A DNA stretch of 64,000 bases from Xestospongia bergquistia (taxonomy: Eukaryota > Porifera > Demospongiae > Haplosclerida > Petrosiidae): contig OZ014422.1 in the NCBI GenBank assembly GCA_963965975.1, positions 2,728,001-2,792,000 on the forward strand, in the 5' to 3' direction. The notes under the pieces were generated by a model. The model did not search any database and was not told the origin of the DNA. It saw nothing but the letters and a program-made list of their open reading frames with translations. Position 1 is the first letter of the stretch; the number at the start of each line of letters is the position of its first letter. Below, one piece after another: positions 34,987 through 48,700 of the stretch. Made by a program: the position numbers and the translations under genes.

Positions 34987-35414
34987 ACAAAACTTATCTA
35001 TTTTTAACTGTTTGTATAAAAACTAATTTTAACTCTAATAACACTAGAGTTACATGAAGTGAATATAACTACATTAGTCCTGTTTATAAATTCTTGAATT
35101 ATATTCAAGTCTGTTCATAGAGGATGCTGTAAAACTTGAGAAGGACATCAGAGGGTATTTTGCAAGTGAATCTGCTAATTTAGAAAATTCAAACAGCTAT
35201 AACAACCTAGTCAACTGTCCCTACTATCAGAGACACAAAAACAAGCATAGCTGGAGAGTCTAGTATTATATTTGGCTTACTGCATTCTACAGGTTGATGG
35301 AGTATAATGTCTTCTTCTACTCCATCTCTAACAGAAGGATATCTTATCATTATAATTATAATTATGCTAAACATATGCATAGAAAAACTGACTTGACAAT
35401 CAGTCATCCATCAA
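34987..35414. pseudogene. Relic of ANKRD54 3' exons with a small internal inversion
   Basis: Scattered similarity to the ANKRD54 3' region. 35100-35150 matches 39120-39165 in direct orientation. 35205-35245 matches 39225-39265 in inverted orientation (the TCTCTGATAG block). 35290-35345 matches 39320-39365 directly. The copy has no open frame. It begins a run of relics that continues with actin, ubiquitin-fold and TTL pieces. Confidence 0.5.
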
Positions 35415-35620
35415 TTACCTTCTCCATACCATCCCAACATTGTTGATAATATATTTCAAAATGAGTAAAGTTTGTACCTCATTCTCATATATAGGAATAT
35501 TTCTGTCCTATACCAACAATCTCTACCCAAATATAGTGATTGGTGATAAAAAAGAAAACAACTTAGGGAGCATCATCCTCAGCAAATTGATCCTCAGGTC
35601 TATAGTCAACTATGATTGTA
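35415..35620 (-). pseudogene. Decayed actin first exon
   Basis: Weak but colinear similarity to actin exon 1 at 37371-37590. Examples are TAGGAATATTTCTGTCCTAT against TAGGAATCCTTCTGTCCCAT, and GAAAACAACTTAGGGAGCAT against GAAAACAACTCTGGGAGCAT. It has many substitutions and gaps and no reading frame. It is an old dead copy, distinct from actin A. Confidence 0.7.
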
Positions 35621-35654
35621 ATATCATTACTTCAGAAAGATCATTTTAACATCT

Positions 35655-35790
35655 GCTAGCTTGTACATCAGCTTCTCCAAGTAACAGGTCATCATTCATT
35701 AACAGATTAAACTTATATCCTATATAGAACAAACATATATGGCAAAGTCTAAGAGTATATTGTATTCATCCTCTGCAGGCTAGTTTCATG
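35655..35790 (-). pseudogene. Relic of the ubiquitin-fold gene 3' exons
   Basis: 35655-35735 matches exon 4 of the gene at 37881-38421, and 35760-35790 matches the exon 3 / intron 2 junction region. Substitutions and gaps break the frame. It directly abuts the TTL fragment, forming a chimeric open frame of no evident meaning. Confidence 0.65.
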
Positions 35791-35796
35791 TTATTT

Positions 35797-36078
35797 TTAT
35801 AGACATTCAGATAGTCCCAATGTGTTGTGATGTGGTGTGCTGTGTGTGTGTGTTTCATGTAGAGAACAATAGAATGGTTTCCTGTTGCTCATAGGATAAT
35901 CACATTGTTGTTTCTGGTCTTCTAGTGGTAAATTGATGTAGAGATTACTGTCATCAGTATGAGACAAATGAATAAATTCAGTTGAAGTATGATGGAGTAT
36001 GAAGAAGATGGCAAGAAAAGTTATCAATACAGCATACACAGCAATGCTGTACTGTAAAGATTGCAGTAATCTTTTCAT
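35797..36078 (-). pseudogene. N-terminal fragment of the TTL-like gene
   Basis: Residues 1-71 are almost identical to the N-terminus of the intact gene at 40263-42059, including the membrane segment. The frame then runs into unrelated relic sequence and stops (93 residues). The catalytic domain is absent. It lies downstream of actin A exactly as the intact gene lies downstream of actin B, so both arrived in one duplication. Confidence 0.85.
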
Positions 36079-36364
36079 TCTTTACCTCCACACCTCCAGT
36101 CGTTTTGTCTAAACCACCCCTTTCAATATCAATATTAATTTTTGATACACCCTAATATGGATATTTAAATAATCAAAAAAAACAATTTTAGTAAAACGAC
36201 TACAATAAACGTATGCATAATTGCTAAACATGAGACGATAGCATAATACAATAATAACTATCTAGCCAAAAGGAAAGAAAATTAGATCACACTCTACACA
36301 TTTATCCTTAAAGGTAAAGTTTATAGTAGTTAAATGTATGAAACTAAGAGTTTGCTGGTCCATC

Positions 36365-37742
<1,378 letters not shown>

Positions 37743-37880
37743 CTAAGATACTAGTTTTACATGATCTACCATTTCTATATATCATATTTAAATAGCAAAC
37801 AAAGTAGTATATTTTACAACTGATTAATAAAATTTAATGGAGTTCATACATTATAATAATAATTAATGATAAGTTAATCC

Positions 37881-38421
37881 TTAATAATTTAGTCCAATTG
37901 GTTTACCTGTCTCTTCAATTATCATCATTTTAGCACCAGTTTGCACATCAGCTTCTCTAAGTGACAGGTCATCATTCATCAACAGATTAAACTGATATCC
38001 TATATAGAACAAATATATATGAAAAAGTCTAATAGTACATATGTTGTATTTGTATCTCACCTCCACTATATCCTAGTTTTATGTTCTTTTCTGGAATGCC
38101 TATAAATAGTCAATGTGTTGTGCTGTGGTGTGCTGTATGTTTGTGTGTAATATAAATATAATAATACCTAGTAATGAATGAATGTGTTCCTTGAGTTGAG
38201 CAATTGTCCCATCTATTGGAAACGTGATAGGATATTCACAGTCATCTTTGCTCCGGATTGCTTTAAACGTAATGAGCTCTTCTAAATTGAACAAATAAAG
38301 TCTGCACATAAAATTATGATAAAGAAAATTTGTAGTTGCTATCCTTATATTGGATACAGGACCCATTCTTACCTCTATCATTTTCCTGAAGAGTAAATTG
38401 CCGACCTTCATAGTTAGCCAT
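37881..38421 (-). CDS. Small ubiquitin-fold protein, UBFD1-like
   Basis: Exons 38373-38421, 38168-38281, 38061-38099 and 37881-37999 encode 106 residues. The sequence FPIDGTIAQLKEHIHSLLGI, then LREADVQTGAKMMII, has the spacing of the UBFD1 ubiquitin-like domain. There is no C-terminal diglycine at the end, so conjugation is unlikely. It lacks the long C-terminal domain of UBFD1. A GTAAAC after GAGACAG could be a donor to an unseen exon, so the C-terminus is not certain. A degraded copy of its last exons lies at 35655-35790. Confidence 0.65.
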
Positions 38422-39103
38422 TATCAAGCAAGGAGATTAGAATCAATATTTTAGAAAAGAAACACACAAAAAACAAAATTAAGTGAAAACAACTGAAGTA
38501 AGCAAAAGACAGAACTACATAAACAAAAGAACCATATTCATTGATAGATATGAATATAAGCAAAAAAATCTTTAAAAACCTCTAATAGTATTACTTCTCT
38601 TTAGAGAATTAAGATATAATGTAAGTACAATGTCTCAAAAAGATTTGTTCACCATGGTTGATTAATATTATTATGGGAGCAATGAAAGAGTTCCAATTTC
38701 TCACCATTGAAATAGGATAGTAACTAGTAACTAGTTAATGACTATAGTATGTATGACAAAGAGAAATGATTGATGCTCGAACATGAATTGCTTTTAAAGA
38801 CCCAAATTTCATACAAATATGCCCAAATCTTATTATATGTAGTATCAGAGCAGAAGACCAAGTAATTTGTATACCATGAAGAGTTATCTACTTTGAAATG
38901 GAGAAGAAGTGATATTTTAACAACCCAATAAAGATATTAACTTGGTCTTATAGATAATGAATTGAGTTCTTTAATGATGGGAAAGAACAATGTTACAAAA
39001 ATCAAAAATGTTTTGAGTATTGCTTTGTCATAAATTGTTTGAATATTCTTAGAAATTTAAACAATGAATGTAACCAAACAAGTCATTAGTCTTGATGATA
39101 ACT
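38422..39103. other. Intergenic region, nothing recognised
   Basis: About 680 bp of AT-rich sequence between the ubiquitin-fold gene start and the ANKRD54 stop. Both genes are on the minus strand, so it should hold the ubiquitin-fold promoter and the ANKRD54 3' UTR. No exon or repeat was identified. Confidence 0.5.
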
Positions 39104-40209
39104 TCATGAATTATGAGACTCAAGCCTGTTTATGGAGAGTTCTGTAAAACTTCGAAGAAGGCATTGTACTTCATCCACCTGTTACATACAATAATGCATT
39201 AATAAGATAATTAATTCTCTAGCTTTACTTGTTCTTGTGTCTCTGATAGCGACAATTGTCCAGCTAGTTGTTCTAATTCACCTATATCATTAGTTTTACT
39301 TGCCAAATGACTTTTAATGTCCTTGTCTTCTTCTCCTACTTCAGCTCTTACAGAAAGATACTCCCTTACCATTTCAATAATCTACATTTACAAGCAACAA
39401 CAACAAAGTTAATATCACAATCAGCCAATCACTGACTCTTTCCATTTCTCTCTTTCTTTGATGAGGAGTAGAAATATCAACTGGATTCATGTTTAAAACT
39501 CTCAATCGTGACAATGCTAAATGAAGTGGGGTACTTCCTCTTCTATCAGTGGACATCAAATTAGTTCCTAGAATAAAAATTACAAATTTAAGAGAAATGA
39601 AGTAAGGTAAAGGAGACCTGCTCTCAACAGAACAGTTACTACTCCTACATGACCAGCAGTACAAGCTAAAAGACAGGCCAATCATATATTAAGTAGTGAG
39701 CAGCTATATGACTGACCTAAATGAAGTGGAGTATTTCCTATGTTGTCTTGCTCATTTACTGAGGCACCATGAGAAACCAAGACTTGACCTACATATTATA
39801 AATCATCATATACACAATACATAAACATTTACATATTCCAGGTTCTCCTCGACAGGCAGCAAAATGAAGAGGAGTACGTCCTTTGCTATCAGCTGTCTGT
39901 GGGTTAGCACCCTGTCTCAAAAGTTGGCACACCTCTTCATAAGTGCCATCTGAAACTATTTTTGGAAGCTTTCGTGTTGCTATAGTGAGTGCATCCATAG
40001 TTATGCCTGAATTATTGTTGTTAAAACTGACCCACTCTTGTTTTCCCAGTATGGTCAGCCCCAAAATGTGGAATAGGACCTAGTTTAACACTCCCCTTAA
40101 TCTTACACACGTATCTCTTTCTACTAGACGTAGTAGTATCGTCTTTCAACCTTTCCGCTTCCTCTTTCATCCTTCCCACTTGTTCTGCAAGGTCGGATAA
40201 AGCTTTCAT
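39104..40209 (-). CDS. ANKRD54: ANKRD54 ortholog
   Basis: Exons 40080-40209 (or 40032-40209), 39833-40006, 39717-39788, 39618-39665, 39437-39567, 39229-39381 and 39104-39178, giving 260 (or 276) residues. Ankyrin repeats: QGANPQTADSKGRTPLHFAA, ASVNEQDNIGNTPLHL, ACTAGHVGVVTVLLRAG and NLMSTDRRGSTPLHLALSRL. A helical C-terminus follows (IIEMVREYLSVRAEVG ... TQEQVDEVQCLLRSFTELSI). The last block is specific to ANKRD54 (QVDEVTDLLASFTSLSL), a Lyn-binding nuclear-shuttling adaptor in vertebrates. Its ATG is 53 bp past the TTL-like stop on the same strand. The first intron is either 73 bp or a mere 25 bp. Confidence 0.88.
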
Positions 40210-40262
40210 TTTTATGTAAGGTGGAGTCTGGTGGGTGGAGAGTACAACGGCAGAGTTATGAA

Positions 40263-42059
40263 TTATTGATATTTTTGCAATAAACTAGAACAAGGATTGT
40301 ATTCATGATCATCATTACAGTCTTCTCTCCAGATTAACTGCCAGGAATGAAACCATTGACCAACAGGCATTGATAAAAAGTCTTGTGGTCTTTGCCGCAT
40401 ACTCATAAGTAACTCAAACAGATCATCCTACGAGGACACCAATATATAATATGAGTATTTGGCCAGCAGGAAGTCCATACTTTGTTGTGCATAGTTAATA
40501 TATAGGGTTTAGGGAGTGGAGTCAGTATCATAATACACAGCAAAGTATGGATTTCCTACTGGACAAAGCAACTACTTGATATGATATGTGTCATATAAAT
40601 GTACATGCATACATTCTGAATTATATGGAAGTCACATGGCTTCTTTATTACAATTTTGTATATTACAATATGATTTTAATTGTCAAATCCAAGCTTCAGC
40701 CACATCAAAAAGTATTTCCTCAAAACAAAAATATATAAATTTTATTATTCATTTTTTAATACTCACCCCCATCTGAGAAGTGAAGTTGGTTATCCATCCA
40801 CCCTTAGGCCACAGAGGATAATTATTTGCCTCAATAAACCATATATGCCAGTCTAAGGTTATCATAAGATCTAAACCTAATAGTTGATAACTTGATGGTG
40901 CTTTTTTCATTAAATGATGGCCTGGAGTAACATCAATTAAAATTATCATGTTGGTATTATGTGCTTTACCTGCTTTCAAAATGAAAACACTGATTTTTTG
41001 AATGTGAGGTACAAGTTTAGTCATAACAAAGTTATCATTATCAGGATAATGTTTATCCAAATAGGATTGAAACCTGGAAAAGGACCAAAAATGATCATCA
41101 GGGTTAAAATTTGCCTGCATCAATTGCACATGCGTGTTTGTCAAGTGAACTTCTCTGCCACCTTTAGAATCAAACTGGCTCATGACAACTCGTAAATATC
41201 CTTCATGATAAAACACCATATATGGATTTGTATTGGCAATGACTACAAGAGCTCTGATGTCAAACTTCCTTCCATTTAATAATAACATGTTCTGAATATA
41301 CTGTTGCATAATATATTGTTGGTTGCTTGGACATTTAGAAAACATGTTCTGAAGTAAAGTAATATTAGAAATAACTGTTATACCATCACCGCCAAAGCCT
41401 TGTGATTTCTTTAACACCCACATTTGTGAATGACTTTTCTGTTTTAAGTGACTGAGGAAAGAGTTGCATTGATTGTCATTGTCCATTAAAAAGGAACTGG
41501 GCATGAAGTTTATCTGTTCAATTGAACAGTGATACTGACCAAGAAATTGTTGAAAAGTGATATATTGCTCTTTTTTTGTACCTGTGAAAAGATATGCATT
41601 AGGAATACCAGCAGTTAGAACATGAGAATTATTTGTATATTGTTCCAACAATGGACTTGAAAGCTCCTTTGAAGATGTGAAGAGGATTGAGAAAATATTC
41701 TTGTGATTTAAAAGCTGGTGTAATTCCTCAATTGTGTGTGTTGTCCTACGTACCATCCAGCCTCTTTTGTGACACACCTCTACAGCTACAGCCATTTTCA
41801 TTTTTCGAAAGAAAATCAACTGGACTTGTGTGTACTCTTGCAATGAATGATAGAGTGGTTTCCTGTAGCTCATAGGATAATCACATTGTTGTTTCTGGTC
41901 TTCTAGTGGTAAATTGATGTAGAGATTACTGTCATCAGTATGAGACAAATGAATAAATTCAGTTGAAGTATGATGGAGTATGAAGAAGATGGCAAGAAAA
42001 GTTATCAATACAGCATACACAGCAATGCTGTACTGTAAAGACTGCAGTAATCTTTTCAT
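40263..42059 (-). CDS. Membrane-anchored tubulin-tyrosine-ligase-like protein
   Basis: Exons 40767-42059 and 40263-40427 encode 485 residues. Residues about 11-30 form a single hydrophobic helix (SIAVYAVLITFLAIFFILHH) after a basic MKRLLQ start, which predicts a type II signal anchor. The rest is a TTL ATP-grasp domain: WVLKKSQGFGGDGI, MQQYIQNMLLLNGRKFDIRA, PYMVFYHEGYLRV and WHIWFIEANNYPLWPKG. The TTL family ligates amino acids to tubulin or other proteins. N-glycosylation sequons (NNS, NIT, NFT) are present, in keeping with a lumenal domain. A truncated copy lies at 35797-36078. The gene is 291 bp downstream of actin B and 53 bp upstream of ANKRD54, all on one strand. Confidence 0.85.
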
Positions 42060-42350
42060 TCTTTACCTCCACACCTCCAGTTGTTTTGTCCAAACCACCC
42101 CTTTCAATATCAATATTAATTTTTGATACACCCTAATATGGATATTTAAATAATCAAAAAAAACAATTTTAGTAAAATGCTACAATAAACGTATGCATAA
42201 TTGCTAAACATGAAACGATAGCATAATACAATAATAACTATCTAGCCAAAAGGAAAGAAAATTAGATCACACTCTACACATTTATCCTTAAAGGTAAAAT
42301 AAAAGTTTAAAGTAGTTAAATGTATGAAACTAAGAGTTTGCTGGTCCATC

Positions 42351-44022
<1,672 letters not shown>

Positions 44023-45495
44023 ATGGCTGCAGCAGTTGGTAATTCTTTCAAATGGACTATTGGTCTCATCAATTGTGCCAACAAATATCTCACTGCTGAA
44101 CAGTTCCAGTTCAAAGTGAATGCAAATGGAACCAGTTTAAGAAAGAAGCAGACCTGGAGCTTGGAGGACGTTGGAGACGATAAAATAGCCCTCAAGAGCT
44201 GCTATAATCGTTACCTTGGAAGCGATAAGGATGGGAAGATAACTGCAAACAGCGAAGAGGTCACAGAGGACAATAAATTTACTCTGGAAACACAAGATGA
44301 TGGCAAAGTAGCCATTAGGAGTGCTACTGGACGCTACTTTGGAGGCACTGGAGATAATCTTAGTGGCTTCGATAAAGAAGTGTCTGCATCCACATTTTGG
44401 ACTATTCAACTCTCCATAATGCCCCAGTTAAATCTGTACAACGTCAACCGCAGGGCCTATGCTCATCTTGATTTACAAAATGATGAGATTCGTGTAAATG
44501 AGACTATTCCATGGGGTTTTGATGCTACCATATCTGTGGAGTTCCATGAGGGAAAATATTCCATTCGTGCTGCCAATGGAAAGTATTTGTCATGTACAGG
44601 ACAACTGATCAATGACCTTACTCACGATAGTCTTTATACTATTATCTACAGAGGAACACAAGTTGCTTTCAAAGATGGCCAAGGCAAGTACCTCGCTGGT
44701 GTGGGTGCCAACGCTACCCTCCAATCTCGAAAGGCAACAATTGGCAAGGATGAGCTGTTTAAGTTCGAAGATACCAATCCACAAGTCACGTTGATTGCCT
44801 ATAACAAGAAGTACGTGTCTACACGTACTGGAATTGAAGTTCGTGCAAACCAAGCTGAACAAACAGATAGTGAAATATTCCAACTAATGTCAGTTGATCG
44901 TAATGATCTCTCTGGTAATGTGAAATGGGCTCTTTGTGGTAGGAATCAAAAATACTGGAATTCAGAGAGCAATTTGGTAGCCAATTCAGATGATTTTTCA
45001 TCAGCACATAACCAATTTACCATTGTATGGCAAGGACCCATGGTAATGTTCAAAGCCAACAATGGAAAATGCCTTAAAGTTACATCAAATGGCCAATTGT
45101 CTGCGTCTGGAAATGAAGATGATAATGAATGCAAGTTTGTGTTAGAGATTGTTAACCATCCAATCATAACTCTTCGTTCAGAGTATGGCTTTGTTGGAAG
45201 CAAGGGAGCATCTGGAATCCTGGAGTGTAACCGTTCCCAATACGATGTTTTCCGACTTGGGGGTAATGCAGGAACCTACCAATTTCAGGCTGCCTCTGGT
45301 AAATATTGGAAGGTAGAGGGCGACTCCATTGTTAACAATGGAGATGCTGGATCAGATTTTTTCATTGAGTTTCGTGCTCACACCCGCATGTGTATTGTTG
45401 CTCCCAATGGTCAATATATCAAATCAGAACAAAATGGAGACTTCAAGATAACCGGAGGTGACAATGTTAGCAAATCTACTTTATGGGAATATTAG
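44023..45495 (+). CDS. FSCN: Fascin, actin-bundling protein
   Basis: Intronless, 490 residues, against about 493 for vertebrate fascins. Four beta-trefoil repeats can be followed through landmarks such as GLINCANKYLTAEQFQFKVN, RYFGGTGDNLSGFDKEVS, PWGFDATISVEF, KYVSTRTGIEVRANQAEQTD, IITLRSEYGFVGSK, NRSQYDVFRLGGNAGTYQF and the terminal TLWEY. Fascin crosslinks parallel actin filaments in filopodia and microvilli. The N-terminal actin-binding site keeps the phosphorylatable Ser (Ser38 in GTSLRKKQ), which matches Ser39 of human fascin, a PKC site. The gene is head-to-head with actin B. Confidence 0.97.
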   Translation: MAAAVGNSFKWTIGLINCANKYLTAEQFQFKVNANGTSLRKKQTWSLEDVGDDKIALKSCYNRYLGSDKDGKITANSEEVTEDNKFTLETQDDGKVAIRSATGRYFGGTGDNLSGFDKEVSASTFWTIQLSIMPQLNLYNVNRRAYAHLDLQNDEIRVNETIPWGFDATISVEFHEGKYSIRAANGKYLSCTGQLINDLTHDSLYTIIYRGTQVAFKDGQGKYLAGVGANATLQSRKATIGKDELFKFEDTNPQVTLIAYNKKYVSTRTGIEVRANQAEQTDSEIFQLMSVDRNDLSGNVKWALCGRNQKYWNSESNLVANSDDFSSAHNQFTIVWQGPMVMFKANNGKCLKVTSNGQLSASGNEDDNECKFVLEIVNHPIITLRSEYGFVGSKGASGILECNRSQYDVFRLGGNAGTYQFQAASGKYWKVEGDSIVNNGDAGSDFFIEFRAHTRMCIVAPNGQYIKSEQNGDFKITGGDNVSKSTLWEY

Positions 45496-45772
45496 ATGTC
45501 ATTTACAGGGACTTCTCACGTCCAATAACATTAACTGAACCATTTGCCATTATAGTTAGTCATCCTATTGATAACAATAGGATGAGAAATCCACTTTAGT
45601 TAATTTTATCTTGTAAATTTCAGGCATTTTTGTCACTCTTACATACTCATTTTGTATGTTAATTGTGTAATGTCATTTGGTAGTAGTATTTGCTATAATA
45701 TATGTCATTACAAACCATTTTTCAAAAGAAACACTTCCCTCAAAACAAACAACAAATATGGCCAATAAAATA

Positions 45773-48700
45773 TTATTTTTTCACTATTTGAATGACATCT
45801 TCATCTTGCATCTGATGTTGGAGACCAACCCGCTGAGGACTGTATTTAGTACTGGTACCCTGCATGAACAATACCACACTCATTTAATAAAAATATTGAC
45901 CTCATTTTACTCCAAACCACAACAATCACCAACTGTACAAATTATAATACATAATTTGTGGTGACAGGAATGTATGATATATATCTTTGAGGGTAACCAG
46001 CTGGTGCCAGCCATGAGAATAAACATATTTTTGTGGTTGCTTTTACTCCCCCAGGAGGAGTTTCACACTAAACCAAATTCCCTTTATAGATATTATAATA
46101 ATATAGGAATTTTTACATTTGGGAACAAAAGCTAGGAATGTACCAAACAAAAACACACTATTCCAGTCTGGTGATTATAAGTTAAAAATAATCATTACAC
46201 TAATAGTTTCAACTTCAATTGAAAGGCTTAAATCAACTTTGACTAACATTAATACTTACCCATACTAGTGCATACTTAAATGTGTCAACAATGCTTCTGT
46301 GAATAGCATGGCACTAATAAAAAAAAACAAAAGGAAAAAGTAAGTAATAAAGTAGGAAGATAATGTTAACAAATTAACCAGACACAAGGTGTCGTAGAGC
46401 AGTTACTTCACAATACCATTAGCAAATTTTAGCATACAACTGTTTACTAATGAGTAATACTATAATGTATGTGCTGACACCAAAGAATGTAATAATCACA
46501 AATTGATAGAAAGACAAAGGATTCTTCTTACCACATGTTCAACAGTACATCCTGTTCTTAATATTAGGGCATGTCCACTAGCCAAATCAGGTGGCTCTAG
46601 AGAGTAAGATAGTATGTTAAAAAATTATTAGTACTAGTAATATTATAGAATGCTTTCCTAAACTTCCTTTTAAAACAATAGAGAAAGTAGGCAGTGAGTC
46701 TGAGTGAGTAAATGTGTTCAGGTAACAGATTCAGGAAAAAGGAAAAGCTTCCTCAACAGATTGCTATTATTAATTTCATTAGACAAAAGTAAACTTTTTT
46801 TTCATTCACAGCCAACTTTAAAATTAATGCGTTTTGGCTCATATACTCTACCTCCTCTTTTCTTAGTATAAACTCGTAACAGCTGTAGATATTCCCATAT
46901 TTGGTCTGAGTGAGTAAATGTGTTCAGGTAACAGATTTAGGAAAAAGGAAAAGCTTCCTCAACAGATTGCTATTATTAATTTCATTAGACAAAAGTAAAC
47001 TTTTTTTCATTCACAGCCAACTTTAAAATTAATGTGTTTTGGCTCATATACTCTACCTCCTCTTTTCTTAGTATAAACTCGTAACAGCTGTAGATATTCC
47101 CATATTTGGTCGAGAAGATAATCCAAGTTAAGTTTTAGACCACAACTGATGACTACTGAATTATCTTGTCTAGAAAGTCTGTCCATTTCTTCAATAGAAA
47201 TTGTATCTACTTTGTTGTAGCACTATATGTATGGATGGATAGATAGATCATATGATGAATGTAACAATAAAAATGGATGGATGGATGAATGATATGGATG
47301 GATAAATATGCATAGTACATGTTGTAGTAAGATAGAATAAAAAATGGATTAATAAGGATGAATGAATGGAGAGCAAGTCATAGAAGATAAACAATAGTAA
47401 GACAGATGGATTGACATTACTATAAGCTGTTCTTACTCTTAAAGTAAAATACTAAACTAAACAATAACATCAGTACTGCATTAGTAGAGCATATCAACAC
47501 ATTACAATTAAATATCAAAATCTTGTTACATAACCAGACTGTAAATTTGACCATATATGGTCATCTGTGCCCCTCACATGAACTCACATATAAACATTTC
47601 AGATAAACTCTATTACCCAAAATAACATCAATGAGCTCATCTATTCAAAAGAGAGAATCATATAACTACAGATGTAACAATATGTTTTAAAATACAACTT
47701 AGGTCAAAAGCTAACTAACTTAAGAAATCTCTCAATAATAAATAAATATCTCATTAGAGTAATACTATTCATAATATGACTAAACTACACAATTCACTTA
47801 TTCACGATTTATTGATGATTTCCAAATATAATATTATTTTTTACTCCCAATAGGGTCAATTTTTTGCTGTGCTATATTTAAGCCATCAAGCTCCTGACCC
47901 AATATGTAGTGGTTTGGCAAGCACTAACAAAGAGAGACACTGATAATCACTCATCAAAGTTGACACGACTCTATTACAATTTAATCAATTTGTGTAATAT
48001 AAAGTTGGCATACCCATGTACCATTATTTAGCACATCGTACTCACCTGCTGTGCAATCTTCTCTAAAGATGACTTCAGCATTGAAAATTTCTTAAGATAA
48101 AAGTTAGGGAAACAAACAGCAATTGGTGTATATAATACAAACAAATACCATCAACATTAACTAATTTATTCATTACAAGTTTTAGGTATCTTGAAGAGTC
48201 TCATATCAAGTTTCATTTACATGACAAAATAACTAGTAAACAAGTAATCCCTAATTCCCTAAACAATGATATTTGTTGTTTACATCAATTTTTTTTCACA
48301 AAACTATTATCTTCTTTTATTTTATTTACATTCATTTATCCATAATGTATCCATCTACTAGTCCACAATCTATCCTAACTTGGACATGCCTAAACTAAAA
48401 ATAGTAACAGGCAGTGTTGCTATAAATAGAAATAATATTCATAAAATTAATGACATTTACAGTTTCCAAACAACTACTATTAACCTATGAATATTGTCAA
48501 CTCACTACCAGACTACTACCATATATGGTAAGAAACAGCTGTCTATTGGACAAGGTAGTCAATCATTTGATCAGAACAAGCAACAACAATATCCCATCAC
48601 AACAAGAATAATTAATACAAGACAGATGTCTCTAAGAAACCAATCATTAGCAGATAGCAGAAACAACACAGTGTGGATGGATACTGTATTCGTGTAAAAT

